A stretch of DNA of 64,000 nt, taken from positions 6,484,001 through 6,548,000 of the forward strand of contig NZ_CP048209.1 of assembly GCF_010119935.1 (NCBI RefSeq), written 5' to 3'. The position numbers and the translations under genes are program-made. Within the stretch, counting starts at the first letter, position 1. The number at the start of each line of letters is the position of its first letter. This DNA comes from Paenibacillus lycopersici. Lineage in GTDB: Bacteria > Bacillota > Bacilli > Paenibacillales > Paenibacillaceae. The notes under the pieces were generated by a model, which saw only the letters and a program-made list of their open reading frames with translations, was not told where the DNA came from and did no database searches. This document shows positions 1 through 9,090 of this stretch, one piece after another.

Positions 1-591
1 AACCTGAACGTTGCTCAAGCTGTTGTACACCGTTACAAGCCCGTTGGCATGCTTGATTTGAACCACGTTGCCGTTGATCGGATTTTTCTCGGCTACCGTG
101 ACCACGCCGCTCAGCGCCGCTTTCACGTCGAACGCCACGTCGTTCTTGCCAAGGTCGATCCCCATGTTCGGGATGAACTTGTTGTCGTACGTTTGAATCA
201 GCGCCGCTGCGCGGGTCTCGCTGCTGGACTGCACGTCGTAGTATGGCGCCACGACATCCAGCTGGCTCTTGTCGGCAGGCCATTGCATAAGCTCGCCTTC
301 CGATTTGGCGATCATTTTGTCATTATCCGACGGCGTTACTTCGTCTTGCGTCTGCTCATCCGTTACCCCTTGCGTAGCGTCTACGGTTGTGCTGGCCGGT
401 TTGTCCGATGTTTCCCCAGCTCCCCCATAGAGCCACATTAAGGTTACGATGATTGCTGCCGCGGCCAAAAATGCTGATGGTGCTGCCCATTTCTTTGCCA
501 TCAGTTTTCTCCACGCAGACGGTTTGACGGCTTTGCCTCCTACTACATTTTTAGGAGACTCTTCATTGAACTTTGATTTGTTATCACTCAT
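1..591 (-). CDS. spoIIQ: Stage II sporulation protein Q (SpoIIQ), 3' end outside the window
   Basis: SpoIIQ is a forespore membrane protein that contacts mother-cell SpoIIIAH during engulfment and forms half of the channel between the two cells. The visible 197 residues show a short cytoplasmic head, one membrane helix at about residues 32-54 and an extracellular stretch entering a LytM/M23 peptidase-like domain with a typical ANGLVTVYNSL segment. The rest of that domain lies beyond the left edge, so it cannot be seen whether the zinc ligands are kept. The ATG at 589-591 follows a strong GAGGTGATC ribosome site. It lies just downstream of spoIID in the same direction, the B. subtilis order. 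Family call is firm; completeness is unknown. Confidence 0.85.
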   Translation of the reverse strand, partial: MSDNKSKFNEESPKNVVGGKAVKPSAWRKLMAKKWAAPSAFLAAAAIIVTLMWLYGGAGETSDKPASTTVDATQGVTDEQTQDEVTPSDNDKMIAKSEGELMQWPADKSQLDVVAPYYDVQSSSETRAAALIQTYDNKFIPNMGIDLGKNDVAFDVKAALSGVVTVAEKNPINGNVVQIKHANGLVTVYNSLSNVQV

Positions 592-680
592 TGTTCGATC
601 ACCTCACTAGCCATTGTTGCCGAAACCTAGCAGTTTATACGTGAGGGATTTACATTTTTTGAGATTTCAAGTCTTGGAAG

Positions 681-1892
681 CTAGTCTAGTATGCCGGAGG
701 CCGTCTCGAGCTTCGTGCCGGTATAGTAATGCGCCAGGATTTCCCGCGCCGTTGCGCCGTTCTCGGCCATGCCGTCCGCGCCCCACTGGCTCATGCCGAC
801 GCCGTGCCCGTAGCCTTTCGTCGCGAACGTCACCTCGTTCCCGTCGATCGACCACGTGAAATCGGAGGATGCGAGAGACAGCCTCTCGCGAATCTCCCTG
901 CCGGTGAAAGTTTCGCCGCCGACCCGAACCGCCTTCACCCGGTCGCCCGCCGTCGTATCGAGCACGCGCATGCCGCGGACCTCGGCCGTCTTCACGCCAA
1001 GCTTCTTTCCGACATCCTTCAGCTTCAGCGTGACCTGCTCTTCGTACCTCGGCGAGAGCGTCTTGTCCCACGGACTCGCCACGCTGCGCAGATAAGGCAG
1101 GTCGACGTTCCAATAGTCGGAGGCGTTCTCCGTGTAGCCGTTGCTCGTCGAGAAGAAGGAAGCCTGAATCGGCTCGCCCTCATACGTGACGATCAGCCCT
1201 TTGGTCGCTTCGACCGCCTCGTTCAGCTTCTGCAGCTTCACTTCCTTCTCCGCGCCGCTCCAGCGGTCGAGAAGCTCGCCAAGCGGCACGTATGCCTGCG
1301 TCATGACCGTATCGTCCACGTCGGCGCCCTTCGCCTTCTCGCTCTCCGTCAGGCCGGTCTGATCGCCCGTCAGCAGCCGCCGGTAAATGAACGTTCTCGC
1401 CGCGATCGCTTGCGCCTTCAGCGCCTCCGGCTCGAAATCGACCGGCATTTCCCCGGCCAGCACGCCGCGCACGTACAGCTCGATCGGCAGCTTCTCGATG
1501 CGCTTCTTCTCCGTCAAATAGACGGACACCCGCAGGCGGTCATACGCGCTGACTGCCTGCTCCCGCTTGTCCGCCGCGGAGCCCGAGGCGGCCTGCACGC
1601 CGTCGTTCGCCGCGTCTTTCCCTGCCGCTTCTCCCGTCTCTGCGGCATCCGCGCCGTTAACGGCCTTTCGGGGCAATTCCATATTATCCGCCTCGGCAGG
1701 AGCCGATTCCGATTGCATGACGGCCCCGTTCGCGGCCGGTCCCTTCGCCTCCGGCCTCTCCGGCTTCATCATATACACGGCTCCCTTCACAAGAAGCACG
1801 AGCAGCAGTCCCCACACAAACCCGAGCCACCAGCCCCTTGACCATAACCGGCGGCGATACGAACGTCCTACCTTCCATCTCGCTCGCTTCAT
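681..1892 (-). CDS. spoIID: Stage II sporulation protein D (SpoIID), peptidoglycan lytic transglycosylase
   Basis: SpoIID acts in the mother cell with SpoIIM and SpoIIP; it cleaves glycan strands stripped of stem peptides and drives engulfment. The 403-residue product has a basic head, one membrane anchor at about residues 23-41, a low-complexity Ala/Glu linker of about 65 residues and then the SpoIID/LytB domain. The GVLAGEMPVDFEPEALKAQA segment holds the glutamate that corresponds to the catalytic one in the family, and YGHGVGMSQWGA near the end is the other family hallmark. It is longer than the roughly 340-residue B. subtilis protein because of the linker. It sits between murA and spoIIQ, as in B. 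subtilis. Confidence 0.95.
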   Translation of the reverse strand: MKRARWKVGRSYRRRLWSRGWWLGFVWGLLLVLLVKGAVYMMKPERPEAKGPAANGAVMQSESAPAEADNMELPRKAVNGADAAETGEAAGKDAANDGVQAASGSAADKREQAVSAYDRLRVSVYLTEKKRIEKLPIELYVRGVLAGEMPVDFEPEALKAQAIAARTFIYRRLLTGDQTGLTESEKAKGADVDDTVMTQAYVPLGELLDRWSGAEKEVKLQKLNEAVEATKGLIVTYEGEPIQASFFSTSNGYTENASDYWNVDLPYLRSVASPWDKTLSPRYEEQVTLKLKDVGKKLGVKTAEVRGMRVLDTTAGDRVKAVRVGGETFTGREIRERLSLASSDFTWSIDGNEVTFATKGYGHGVGMSQWGADGMAENGATAREILAHYYTGTKLETASGILD

Positions 1893-2077
1893 GCGCGACT
1901 CCTTTCACTGCCGTGGTATTCGGATCTTCGATTCTCTGTTTCGGACTTGACCCTATGACAGTCTATGAATCGAAAAGATAGGATAGTACCGGGAATCAGG
2001 CTCAGGTTATCAAACTCTAAACGCATAACCATATATTCCGAGGCCAAGCGAATGCGCCCGCCTTCTGGCGGCACAGC

Positions 2078-2129
2078 AAAAAACCCTATTTTCGCTTCTC
2101 CGGAAAGAGGAGCGAAAATAGGGTTTTTT
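2078..2129 (-). terminator. Rho-independent terminator after murA, probably bidirectional
   Basis: A long stem pairs AAACCCTATTTTCGC with GCGAAAATAGGGTTT around a short loop. Both sides carry A or T runs, so it could work in either direction. It lies about 30 bases past the murA stop and separates murA from spoIID. Confidence 0.85.
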
Positions 2130-2158
2130 GTCATTAGCCAGCGAGTGCTTGCGAACGA

Positions 2159-3571
2159 TTAAGCCCAAGTCGGCTGAGCTTTGATCCGGGGCAGTTCCTT
2201 CTCCCGCTTGACCGGTTCCTGCGGCCGTACGGCGACAATGGCCGGCTCCGCTTCTTCAAGCGCCGCGGCGACGCCTTCCAGCACCTTCACGTACAGCGGT
2301 TGAACGGCTTCCGCATCGTCCTCGCGGAGAATATCGGCGCCAAGCGCTGCCAGCTTGCCCGTAATATCGACATAACCGCGGTCCACGTGGTGAATGCCGG
2401 TGATTTCGCTTTCGCCGTCCGCGCACAGGGCCGCGCACACCAGCGCCGCGCCGGCGCGCAAATCGGTCGCCGTCACTTTGGCGCCCGTCAGCTTGGCGCT
2501 GCCGGAAACGATTGCAGTGCGTCCGTCTACTTTAATGTGGGCGTTCATTTTGTGAAATTCCTCGACGTGCATGAACCGATTCTCGAATACCGTCTCCGTT
2601 ACGATGCTCGTGCCCTCGGAAATCATCAGCAGCGCCATCATTTGCGACTGCATATCGGTCGGGAAGCCCGGATAAGGGAGCGTCTTGACGTCGACGGATT
2701 TCAGCTTCTTCGCCGCCGTGACGCGAATGCCGGTGTCCGTCTCGGCGATCGCGACGCCCATCTCTTGCAGCTTCGAAATAACGGGAGCCAGATGGTCGCC
2801 GATCGCGCCTTCGATATGCACGTCTCCGCCGGTCATCGCCGCAGCGATCATATAAGTACCCGCTTCTACGCGGTCAGGGATAACGGTATGTGCAACGCCG
2901 CTCAGCGAATCCACGCCTTCAATGCGGATAATGCCCGTGCCCGCGCCGCGAACGATTGCGCCCATGGCGTTCAGGTAGTTGGCCAAATCCACGATTTCCG
3001 GTTCTTTCGCCGCATTCTCGATCGTTGTCGTTCCTTCTGCGAGCACGGCGGCCATCATGATGTTCTCCGTCGCGCCGACGCTGGCGAAATCGAGATAGAT
3101 CTTGGCGCCTCTCAGCTTGCCATCCGTTCTTGCCTCGATGAAGCCTTGGCCGAGCGCGATCTCCGCGCCCATCGCTTCAAAGCCCTTCAAGTGCTGATCG
3201 ATCGGACGCGTTCCGATGGCGCAGCCGCCCGGAAGGGAAATTCTGGCGCGGCCGAGCCGGGCAAGCAGAGGACCCATGACGAGGAAGGAAGCGCGCATTT
3301 TGCGCACCCATTCGTACGGGGCTTCGAACGACGCGAGTTGCGCAGCGGAAATACGCATCGTTCCGTTATCATATGTCAGCTTTCCGCCCAGGGCGGAAAG
3401 CACATGTTGAATTGTCATGACATCATCCAGATAAGGTACGTCGTGAATGACGCTTTCGCCATCCTTTGCGAGTAACGTGGCAGCGAGAATCGGCAGTACG
3501 GCGTTCTTTGCACCGCTTACGCGGACCGTTCCGGATAGTCGCTTGCCGCCGCGGACGATTATTTTGCTCAT
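2159..3571 (-). CDS. murA: UDP-N-acetylglucosamine 1-carboxyvinyltransferase MurA
   Basis: MurA transfers enolpyruvate from PEP to UDP-GlcNAc, the first committed step of peptidoglycan synthesis, in the cytoplasm. The 470-residue protein begins with the typical IIVRGGKRLSGTVRVSGAKN and keeps the PEP-reactive, fosfomycin-sensitive cysteine at about residue 117 in GGCAIGTRP. Most MurA proteins have about 420 residues; this one carries an additional C-terminal tail of about 40 residues, rich in Ala, Glu and Pro and ending IKAQPTWA, whose role is unknown. Its place beside spoIID and the ywzB-like gene matches B. subtilis murAA. A strong terminator follows it. Confidence 0.97.
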   Translation of the reverse strand: MSKIIVRGGKRLSGTVRVSGAKNAVLPILAATLLAKDGESVIHDVPYLDDVMTIQHVLSALGGKLTYDNGTMRISAAQLASFEAPYEWVRKMRASFLVMGPLLARLGRARISLPGGCAIGTRPIDQHLKGFEAMGAEIALGQGFIEARTDGKLRGAKIYLDFASVGATENIMMAAVLAEGTTTIENAAKEPEIVDLANYLNAMGAIVRGAGTGIIRIEGVDSLSGVAHTVIPDRVEAGTYMIAAAMTGGDVHIEGAIGDHLAPVISKLQEMGVAIAETDTGIRVTAAKKLKSVDVKTLPYPGFPTDMQSQMMALLMISEGTSIVTETVFENRFMHVEEFHKMNAHIKVDGRTAIVSGSAKLTGAKVTATDLRAGAALVCAALCADGESEITGIHHVDRGYVDITGKLAALGADILREDDAEAVQPLYVKVLEGVAAALEEAEPAIVAVRPQEPVKREKELPRIKAQPTWA

Positions 3572-3788
3572 CTTAAGGTTTCCCTCCGCGTGCAGTAGAT
3601 TCTTTAACCTCTAATCCAGGCAATATATGGTACCCTGGTTTGTACCCAAACTACATCTTACCACCAGCTTACAAGAATCGACAAGCGTTATTTTCTACCT
3701 GCCAAAAAGCGGCATTTCATACCATTCGCAAGCCGTTTTTCGTTTCGTACCGTCATCTATTACCCATTGTTAACATGTTTCCGGGTTG

Positions 3789-4037
3789 TTATTCGACAAT
3801 GCCTTTGAGCAGACTCGACCAGTTCCAGTAAGAAAGCACGAACGAAGCGAATCCATGACCCGCCACGATCGCCAGCATGATTTGCAGCAAACGGGCCTGC
3901 GTTCCGCGCGGACGCTTCACGATCGCGTCCCATTTCAGTTCTTGAAGCGCAATCCAGGCCAGCGCGATGCTAAACAATTCGATCACGATCGACATTAGCG
4001 CATGCATGCCCGCGGCTTCGGCGACTTGTTCCATCAT
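3789..4037 (-). CDS. Small membrane protein, DUF1146 family (YwzB-like)
   Basis: An 82-residue integral membrane protein with two hydrophobic helices, about residues 14-32 and 52-70, joined by a short basic cytoplasmic loop (KRPRGTQAR). The size, the LQELKWD motif and the position between the ATP synthase/complex I region and murA match the DUF1146/YwzB family, whose function is not established. The start has a GGGAG ribosome site about eight bases upstream; a second ATG follows at once. The neighbouring protease gene ends upstream only 18 bases away, so the two could share a transcript. The family call comes from size, motif and synteny, not from a search. Confidence 0.8.
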   Translation of the reverse strand: MMEQVAEAAGMHALMSIVIELFSIALAWIALQELKWDAIVKRPRGTQARLLQIMLAIVAGHGFASFVLSYWNWSSLLKGIVE

Positions 4038-4055
4038 TCGATTGACTCCCTGTCT

Positions 4056-7000
4056 CTATTTGTCGTTCAGCGCCCGCAGCAGCACGGCGGAGAACTCGGC
4101 CCTCGTGGCCGGACGCTCCGGCTCGAACCGGTTTCCGGGATACCCTGTCATTAGGCCTTTATTCGCGGCGGTCCATACGGCGGGCGCGGACCAACGTCCG
4201 GCCGGCACGTCGCCGAACGCCGCGGACGCGGGACGCACGCTCTGCACGCGCAGCGCGCGCAGCAGAATGACGGCCATCTCTTCCCGCGTTACGGGACGTG
4301 CCGGGCCGAACCCGCCTCCGGGATACCCGCCGATCCATCCGGCCCCTGCCGCGCTCATGATTGGCGCGTACGCCCAATTGTCGGCCGGCACGTCGTCGAA
4401 GCGGCCGGAAGTCCCGCCTCCGGCGGGCTTAAAGGCCCTGACGAGCATGGCGACCGCCTCCGCGCGCGTTATCGAAGCATCCGGGTTGAACCGGTAACCG
4501 CCGCTGCCGCCGACGATGCCTTGCTTATTCAATGCCGCGATGGACGACTCCGCCCAATGGCCGTCGATATCGCGGAATCCGGCTACCAGCGCATCCGCCT
4601 TCACCAGCAGTTCGTAATATTGCTTGTCGAAGGGGGCGCTCGCCGTGATCTTGATGTAATAAAGCCCGGCATCCAGCTTCTGTTCCTTGACGATCTCCGC
4701 GGCGCCCGGCGACGACTTGAACGACGCTACCGGGTTCTGCCGCTTATCGAACAATTCCGCCTTCATCGCGATGCCGGCGGGAATGTCGTTGACCTGCACC
4801 GTCGCTACGCTGGCCGACGTCAGCCGGATCTGATACCAGTCGGCGTCCCCTGCCGTCCCGATGACGCCGGAGTACGTGGAGCCGAGCGATACGCCGGTCG
4901 CCTCGTACGCCTTGTCATTGGGCTCGTTCGGATCCTCGTACCGCGTAATGAACTGCAGCGTCAGCTTATACTGCCCCGCCGTGGGACTCGCCTGCGCCGC
5001 CATCGCATTGCGCACGCGAATGTAATACGTGCCCGGCGTCACCTCGATCGGCGGCGAAGCCTCGCCTCCGCCTTCGCCGTTCTCGTCCAGCTCCTGCAGC
5101 CCCTGCTCCTGCCGCTGATACGCGAGCGCCGGATCGATGCGGGCGGAATCCGTCGTCACGGACAGCTTCAGCGTGCCGCCGGTATCGAAGTGAACCGCAT
5201 ACCAATCCTGGTCGCCGGTCTGATGGAAGCTGCCGGTAATCTGCTGCGACTTCGGCTGCAGCGTAAACGCCTCGTACTGCTTGTCGTTCATTTCGTACGC
5301 ATCCGGCGCGATCTGGAACGAGGAGGTCAGCATGTACGCCAGCTTCTGCTTGACGTTGCCGTTAAAGAAGCGCACCTCGAAATCGTTTCTTCCTTTCTTG
5401 ACGTGCCAGCTTACGGTTTGGTTGCTGAGCTTCGTCTGCTGCTTGCCTTGGGCCGACGTGTCCCCGCTATGCGTCAGCACCAGCGTTGGAACGGTCTCCC
5501 CGGCAGCCAGAATGCTCTGCACTTGAATGGCGACGGTCCCGTCGTACGGGGCTTCGAAGCGGTACCAGTCGCTGTCCGCGCTCCCGTCAAGCTCTGCCGC
5601 AATCTTCGTATCGAGCGGAAAAAGCTTCGCCGACTGCCGGCTGTTATTCGGCTCGAAGCTGTCGGCCGCCAGCGTAGCGCGGACGGCATTGTCGACTCGC
5701 AGCAGTCCGTACCCGCTGGCATTATCGAAGCCCGGATTGCCGATATCCTGCGCCGACTGGCGAAGCAGGCTCCGGATCTGATACGGCTTGTAGCCGGGAT
5801 GCACGGCCCAGACGAGCGCGGCCGCCGCCGCGACTTGCGGCGCCGCCATCGACGTGCCCTGCTCTTGTTTATAGCCTCCGCCAAGCGCGGTCGTATATAC
5901 GCTCCAAGGCGCGGCGAGGTCGATTTCCGGCCCGGTATTGGACCGCGGCTCCGGCTTGCCGGCCGCCGTCGCGCCCGCCACCGCCATCACTGTCGGGTAC
6001 GCGGCGGGGTACTTGACCTTCGCCTTGCTCCCGAGCAGCTCGCCGTCGTTGCCGCTGGCCGCCACGAGCAGCGCGCCTTTGGATTCCGCGTAAGCGGCGA
6101 TGTCCTTCAAATACGGCGAATACCGGTACAGGCCGACGGAGAGCACCAGAATCCGCGCGCCATGGTCGACGGCGTATGTAATCGCTTCGCCCAGCCGTTC
6201 TTCGTCCCCGTAGCCGTCGGCGTCCAGCGCCTTGACGGGCATGATCCGCGCATGCCAGAGAATGCCTGCGATGCCCAGCTTGTTGTTGCCTTCGGCCGCG
6301 ATGACGCCCGCCACCTCGGTTCCGTGTCCGTTATCGTCCTCCGGCGGCTTGCCCGGCGTAACCAGATTGACGCCCGGCACGAGATTGTTCTTGAGGTCCG
6401 GGTGATCCAGATCGACGCCGGTATCGATGAGCGCGATCGTCAAGTCCGTCTGATCGCGAACCTTCGACCACGCCTCCTTCGCGCCGATCTGGTCCAGGAA
6501 CGGCTGCCGCGGCAGTTCCGGGTCGTTGCTCGCCGGTTCGGCCGCCAGCATCCGCACGCGGTCGACCGGCTCCACGTAGGCGAGCTCCGGCGTGTTCTGC
6601 AGCCGGAGCAGCCACTCGGCCGTGTCCGCCCCGGGGTCTGCCGGGCGGACGACGTCCACCGCCGCCGCCGGAAGCGACAGGCGGCGGAGCACGCGCGTGC
6701 CGCGCAAGGGCTTCGCCTGCGCGGGGTCGCGCCACTTGATGAGCCAGGTCTGCGGCTCATCGCTGCCGCCGGCGGCAGCGCTGGCGGCTGGCGTCGGCGA
6801 TGCCTCGCGGTCCGCCGCCTTGCCCTGGGCCGCCGCCGGCGGCGGGGCAGCGGGAGCGGCCTCTGCGGCGAGCGAAGCCGCCTCCGCAGGGGCGCCCGCG
6901 AGCAGCAGCGCCGCGAGCCCGGCGCTCAGCGCGCGGCGCCAGCGGCGCAGGCGCCAACCCGGGCGCGGCGCAGCCGCTGTCGCAGCCGCGCGCTTGCGGC

Positions 7001-7190
7001 CGTGCGCCGATGACGGCGGCGTATCTGCCGTTCCGGCGCCTCTCTTCGCCGCTGCGGCGCTGCCCGGGCTTGCTTGCCGCCTGCCGCGCCCGCCGCCAGC
7101 GGGCATGGCGAAACAACCCTTGCGCCGCGCGGCGTCCGGCCTGGAGAATATGAAGTTGGAAATGATGTTCCAATAGTGGTTGTTCATCAT
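4056..7190 (-). CDS. Secreted subtilisin-family (S8) serine protease with pre-peptidase repeats and three SLH domains
   Basis: A 1044-residue exported protease. Order: basic Ala/Pro/Gly-rich head with a hydrophobic export segment at about 87-105; pro-region to about 230; S8 catalytic domain with Asp256 (ALIDTGVD), His289 (NGHGTEVAG), oxyanion Asn381 and Ser447 (GTSMAAPQ); three beta-rich domains of the bacterial pre-peptidase type, each with an EPN/EMNDK...DWY pattern; three SLH repeats from about 865 to the end, which bind wall polysaccharide. The product is therefore probably held on the cell surface. Start choice is open: GTG/ATG-rich options at 7190 or 7187 have AAAGG upstream, and an ATG at 7106 has AAGGG; all leave a long segment before the export helix. 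The substrate is unknown. Confidence 0.9.
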   Translation of the reverse strand: MMNNHYWNIISNFIFSRPDAARRKGCFAMPAGGGRGRRQASPGSAAAAKRGAGTADTPPSSAHGRKRAAATAAAPRPGWRLRRWRRALSAGLAALLLAGAPAEAASLAAEAAPAAPPPAAAQGKAADREASPTPAASAAAGGSDEPQTWLIKWRDPAQAKPLRGTRVLRRLSLPAAAVDVVRPADPGADTAEWLLRLQNTPELAYVEPVDRVRMLAAEPASNDPELPRQPFLDQIGAKEAWSKVRDQTDLTIALIDTGVDLDHPDLKNNLVPGVNLVTPGKPPEDDNGHGTEVAGVIAAEGNNKLGIAGILWHARIMPVKALDADGYGDEERLGEAITYAVDHGARILVLSVGLYRYSPYLKDIAAYAESKGALLVAASGNDGELLGSKAKVKYPAAYPTVMAVAGATAAGKPEPRSNTGPEIDLAAPWSVYTTALGGGYKQEQGTSMAAPQVAAAAALVWAVHPGYKPYQIRSLLRQSAQDIGNPGFDNASGYGLLRVDNAVRATLAADSFEPNNSRQSAKLFPLDTKIAAELDGSADSDWYRFEAPYDGTVAIQVQSILAAGETVPTLVLTHSGDTSAQGKQQTKLSNQTVSWHVKKGRNDFEVRFFNGNVKQKLAYMLTSSFQIAPDAYEMNDKQYEAFTLQPKSQQITGSFHQTGDQDWYAVHFDTGGTLKLSVTTDSARIDPALAYQRQEQGLQELDENGEGGGEASPPIEVTPGTYYIRVRNAMAAQASPTAGQYKLTLQFITRYEDPNEPNDKAYEATGVSLGSTYSGVIGTAGDADWYQIRLTSASVATVQVNDIPAGIAMKAELFDKRQNPVASFKSSPGAAEIVKEQKLDAGLYYIKITASAPFDKQYYELLVKADALVAGFRDIDGHWAESSIAALNKQGIVGGSGGYRFNPDASITRAEAVAMLVRAFKPAGGGTSGRFDDVPADNWAYAPIMSAAGAGWIGGYPGGGFGPARPVTREEMAVILLRALRVQSVRPASAAFGDVPAGRWSAPAVWTAANKGLMTGYPGNRFEPERPATRAEFSAVLLRALNDK

Positions 7191-7528
7191 AGTCTGCCTT
7201 TAACCTGCAATTTGGTATCTGAAACTTTTCGCCCCCCGCCCCCCGAACTCCTTTTGACAAATGTTTGAATTCCTGCGAATCAGGCCAAACGTCCCGGTTA
7301 AACATCCCGCACACCGATTATTATGCCTGCGTTCGCGTTCTTACGCTTGAAGATTGTATGAACGCCCGGCGAGCGGTGCAATACCGATGCGCAGCGCAAA
7401 AAAGCCTCCCGCCTCGATGAGGATCGAGGCGGGAGGCGGGAGGCTCCGAGCGCTGAAACCGCCGCGGGCAGCTTCAAGCACCAAGTTGGCTTCATGCATG
7501 ACGGCGGTCGACCATGAACGGTTGGCCG
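7191..7528. other. Intergenic stretch between the protease and nuoN
   Basis: No gene is supported here. It contains the nuo operon terminator (7398-7440) and the leader of the protease gene, including a run of G/C-only sequence near 7230-7250. No convincing promoter was found for the protease. Confidence 0.6.
7398..7440 (-). terminator. Terminator of the nuo operon
   Basis: GCCTCCCGCCTCGAT pairs with ATCGAGGCGGGAGGC around a short loop, and on the minus strand the stem is followed by six T. It lies about 90 bases past the nuoN stop. Confidence 0.92.
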
Positions 7529-9085
7529 CTATTGAATCATCAGATCGTTCACCAGCGATAAATGGCTGTTGATCCAGTCGAATACCGGCCCCGGCACGAT
7601 GCCGAGCGCAACCGTCGCGGCCGCGCAGAGCCAGATGACGATGCCGCTGGCGACCGGCACCCGCACGATGGCGTCGCTGGTCGAGCGCATGAACATTTGA
7701 CGAACCAGTCCGAAGTAGAAGTAGTACGAGATCACGCTGCTCACGACCATGATGGCCGCGATCCAATAGTCTTTGGACTGCGCCGCGCCAAGCAGAATGA
7801 ACAGCTTCCCGAAGAAGCCGCCCGTTACCGGCAGCCCGGCCAAGGACAGGACGAAGACGATCATCGCCGCCGCCGTCCAGGGCGCCCTGTAATACAGCCC
7901 GGCGAAGCCGCCGATTTCCTCTTGCCCCGACGACTTGACGATAACGGCCACAATAGTGAGCGCGCCGATGGTCATCAGCAAGTAAACCGCGAGATAGAAG
8001 ATGAATTCGCCGACGCCCGAGGCATGCATGCCTTTGATGGACAGGCCGATCGGAACGAGCATATACCCCGCGTTGGCTACCCCCGACAAGGCGAACAGCC
8101 GTTTGACGTTGAACTGCCGCAGCGCCATGGTCGAGCCGACCAGCATCGCGGCGGCCGCCACGATAAGCAGCACGAGGAAGACGTCGTTCGTGACCGGTTT
8201 GCCCGGCGAAGAGGCATAGAACGCCAAGTTGTACACGATGCGGACAATCACGGCGAATGCCGCGCCTTTCGAGACAACCGCCAGAAACGCGGTAACCGGC
8301 GTCGGCGCTCCCTGGTACACGTCCGCCGCCCAATAGTGGAACGGAGCGGCAGCGATTTTGATGCCGAGCCCTGCGATGATGAAGAAGAAGGCCACGTACA
8401 GAATAGCCGGATAGTCGATGGCATGCGCCCTGAGGCCATCGGCGATCGCGCCGAGGTTCGTTGCTCCGGTGATGCCGTACAGATACGACATGCCGAACAG
8501 CAGCAGCGCGGAAGAGATGCCGCCCGTGACGACGTATTTGAACGCCGCCTCCGTCGACTGCACGGCGTGCTTGCGGATGCCGACGAGCACGTACGTCGTG
8601 ATGCTAAGCAGTTCAAGCCCGATATACAGCGTAATCATGTCCCCGGAGGAAGCCATGATCATCGCGCCGCACACGGCCGGCAGCAGCAAGTAATAGAATT
8701 CTCCCCGGTCCGGAATGTCGGATCGTTTCACGGAGCCGAGGCTCATCAGCACGATGAGCGCCGTCGCGGCGAGAAACACGATCTTGAGCAGACTGGAGAA
8801 ATAATCGATGCGGTAGCTGTCGCCCATAATGCGGATCACGCCGCTGACCAGCTGTCCGTTCGCATCCATCTTCGGCGCCGCGTTCGCAAGCTCGGCCAAT
8901 CGCCATATGACGAATCCGAGCGACGTCAGCAGGCCGGCGAGCGTCAGCCAGCCCGTTATCGCGCGGCGCGGCAGGAACAGGTCCAGCACCGCGAGCCCGA
9001 TCATGAATGCGATCAAGATCCATTCCGGGGCGAGATAGGCCGCGTCGCTCCACGAGAGAGACTGCAATTGTTGTGCTGCGTCCAT
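7529..9085 (-). CDS. nuoN: NADH-quinone oxidoreductase subunit N
   Basis: One of the three antiporter-like membrane subunits of respiratory complex I, thought to carry one proton path. The 518-residue product is almost wholly hydrophobic, with about 14 membrane helices and the proton-antiporter core containing the conserved lysine/glutamate-bearing helices (for example GLELLSITTYVLVG and the AAAPFHYWAADVYQGAPTPV stretch). It is the last gene of the 11-gene operon, starts six bases after nuoM ends and is followed by a strong terminator. The length is usual for NuoN. Confidence 0.96.
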   Translation of the reverse strand: MDAAQQLQSLSWSDAAYLAPEWILIAFMIGLAVLDLFLPRRAITGWLTLAGLLTSLGFVIWRLAELANAAPKMDANGQLVSGVIRIMGDSYRIDYFSSLLKIVFLAATALIVLMSLGSVKRSDIPDRGEFYYLLLPAVCGAMIMASSGDMITLYIGLELLSITTYVLVGIRKHAVQSTEAAFKYVVTGGISSALLLFGMSYLYGITGATNLGAIADGLRAHAIDYPAILYVAFFFIIAGLGIKIAAAPFHYWAADVYQGAPTPVTAFLAVVSKGAAFAVIVRIVYNLAFYASSPGKPVTNDVFLVLLIVAAAAMLVGSTMALRQFNVKRLFALSGVANAGYMLVPIGLSIKGMHASGVGEFIFYLAVYLLMTIGALTIVAVIVKSSGQEEIGGFAGLYYRAPWTAAAMIVFVLSLAGLPVTGGFFGKLFILLGAAQSKDYWIAAIMVVSSVISYYFYFGLVRQMFMRSTSDAIVRVPVASGIVIWLCAAATVALGIVPGPVFDWINSHLSLVNDLMIQ

Positions 9086-9090
9086 ATTCC

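Noticed and set aside
3632..3647. 16-base string ACCCTGGTTTGTACCC that recurs with one change at 40952-40967
   Set aside because: Tempting as a shared promoter or operator before murA and rpiB, but a 15-of-16 match between two places in 64 kb is expected many times by chance on two strands.
4521..7013. Long plus-strand frame opposite the protease
   Set aside because: Antisense frame of a GC-rich gene; Arg-rich product with no domain, while the minus strand has an intact catalytic triad and SLH repeats.
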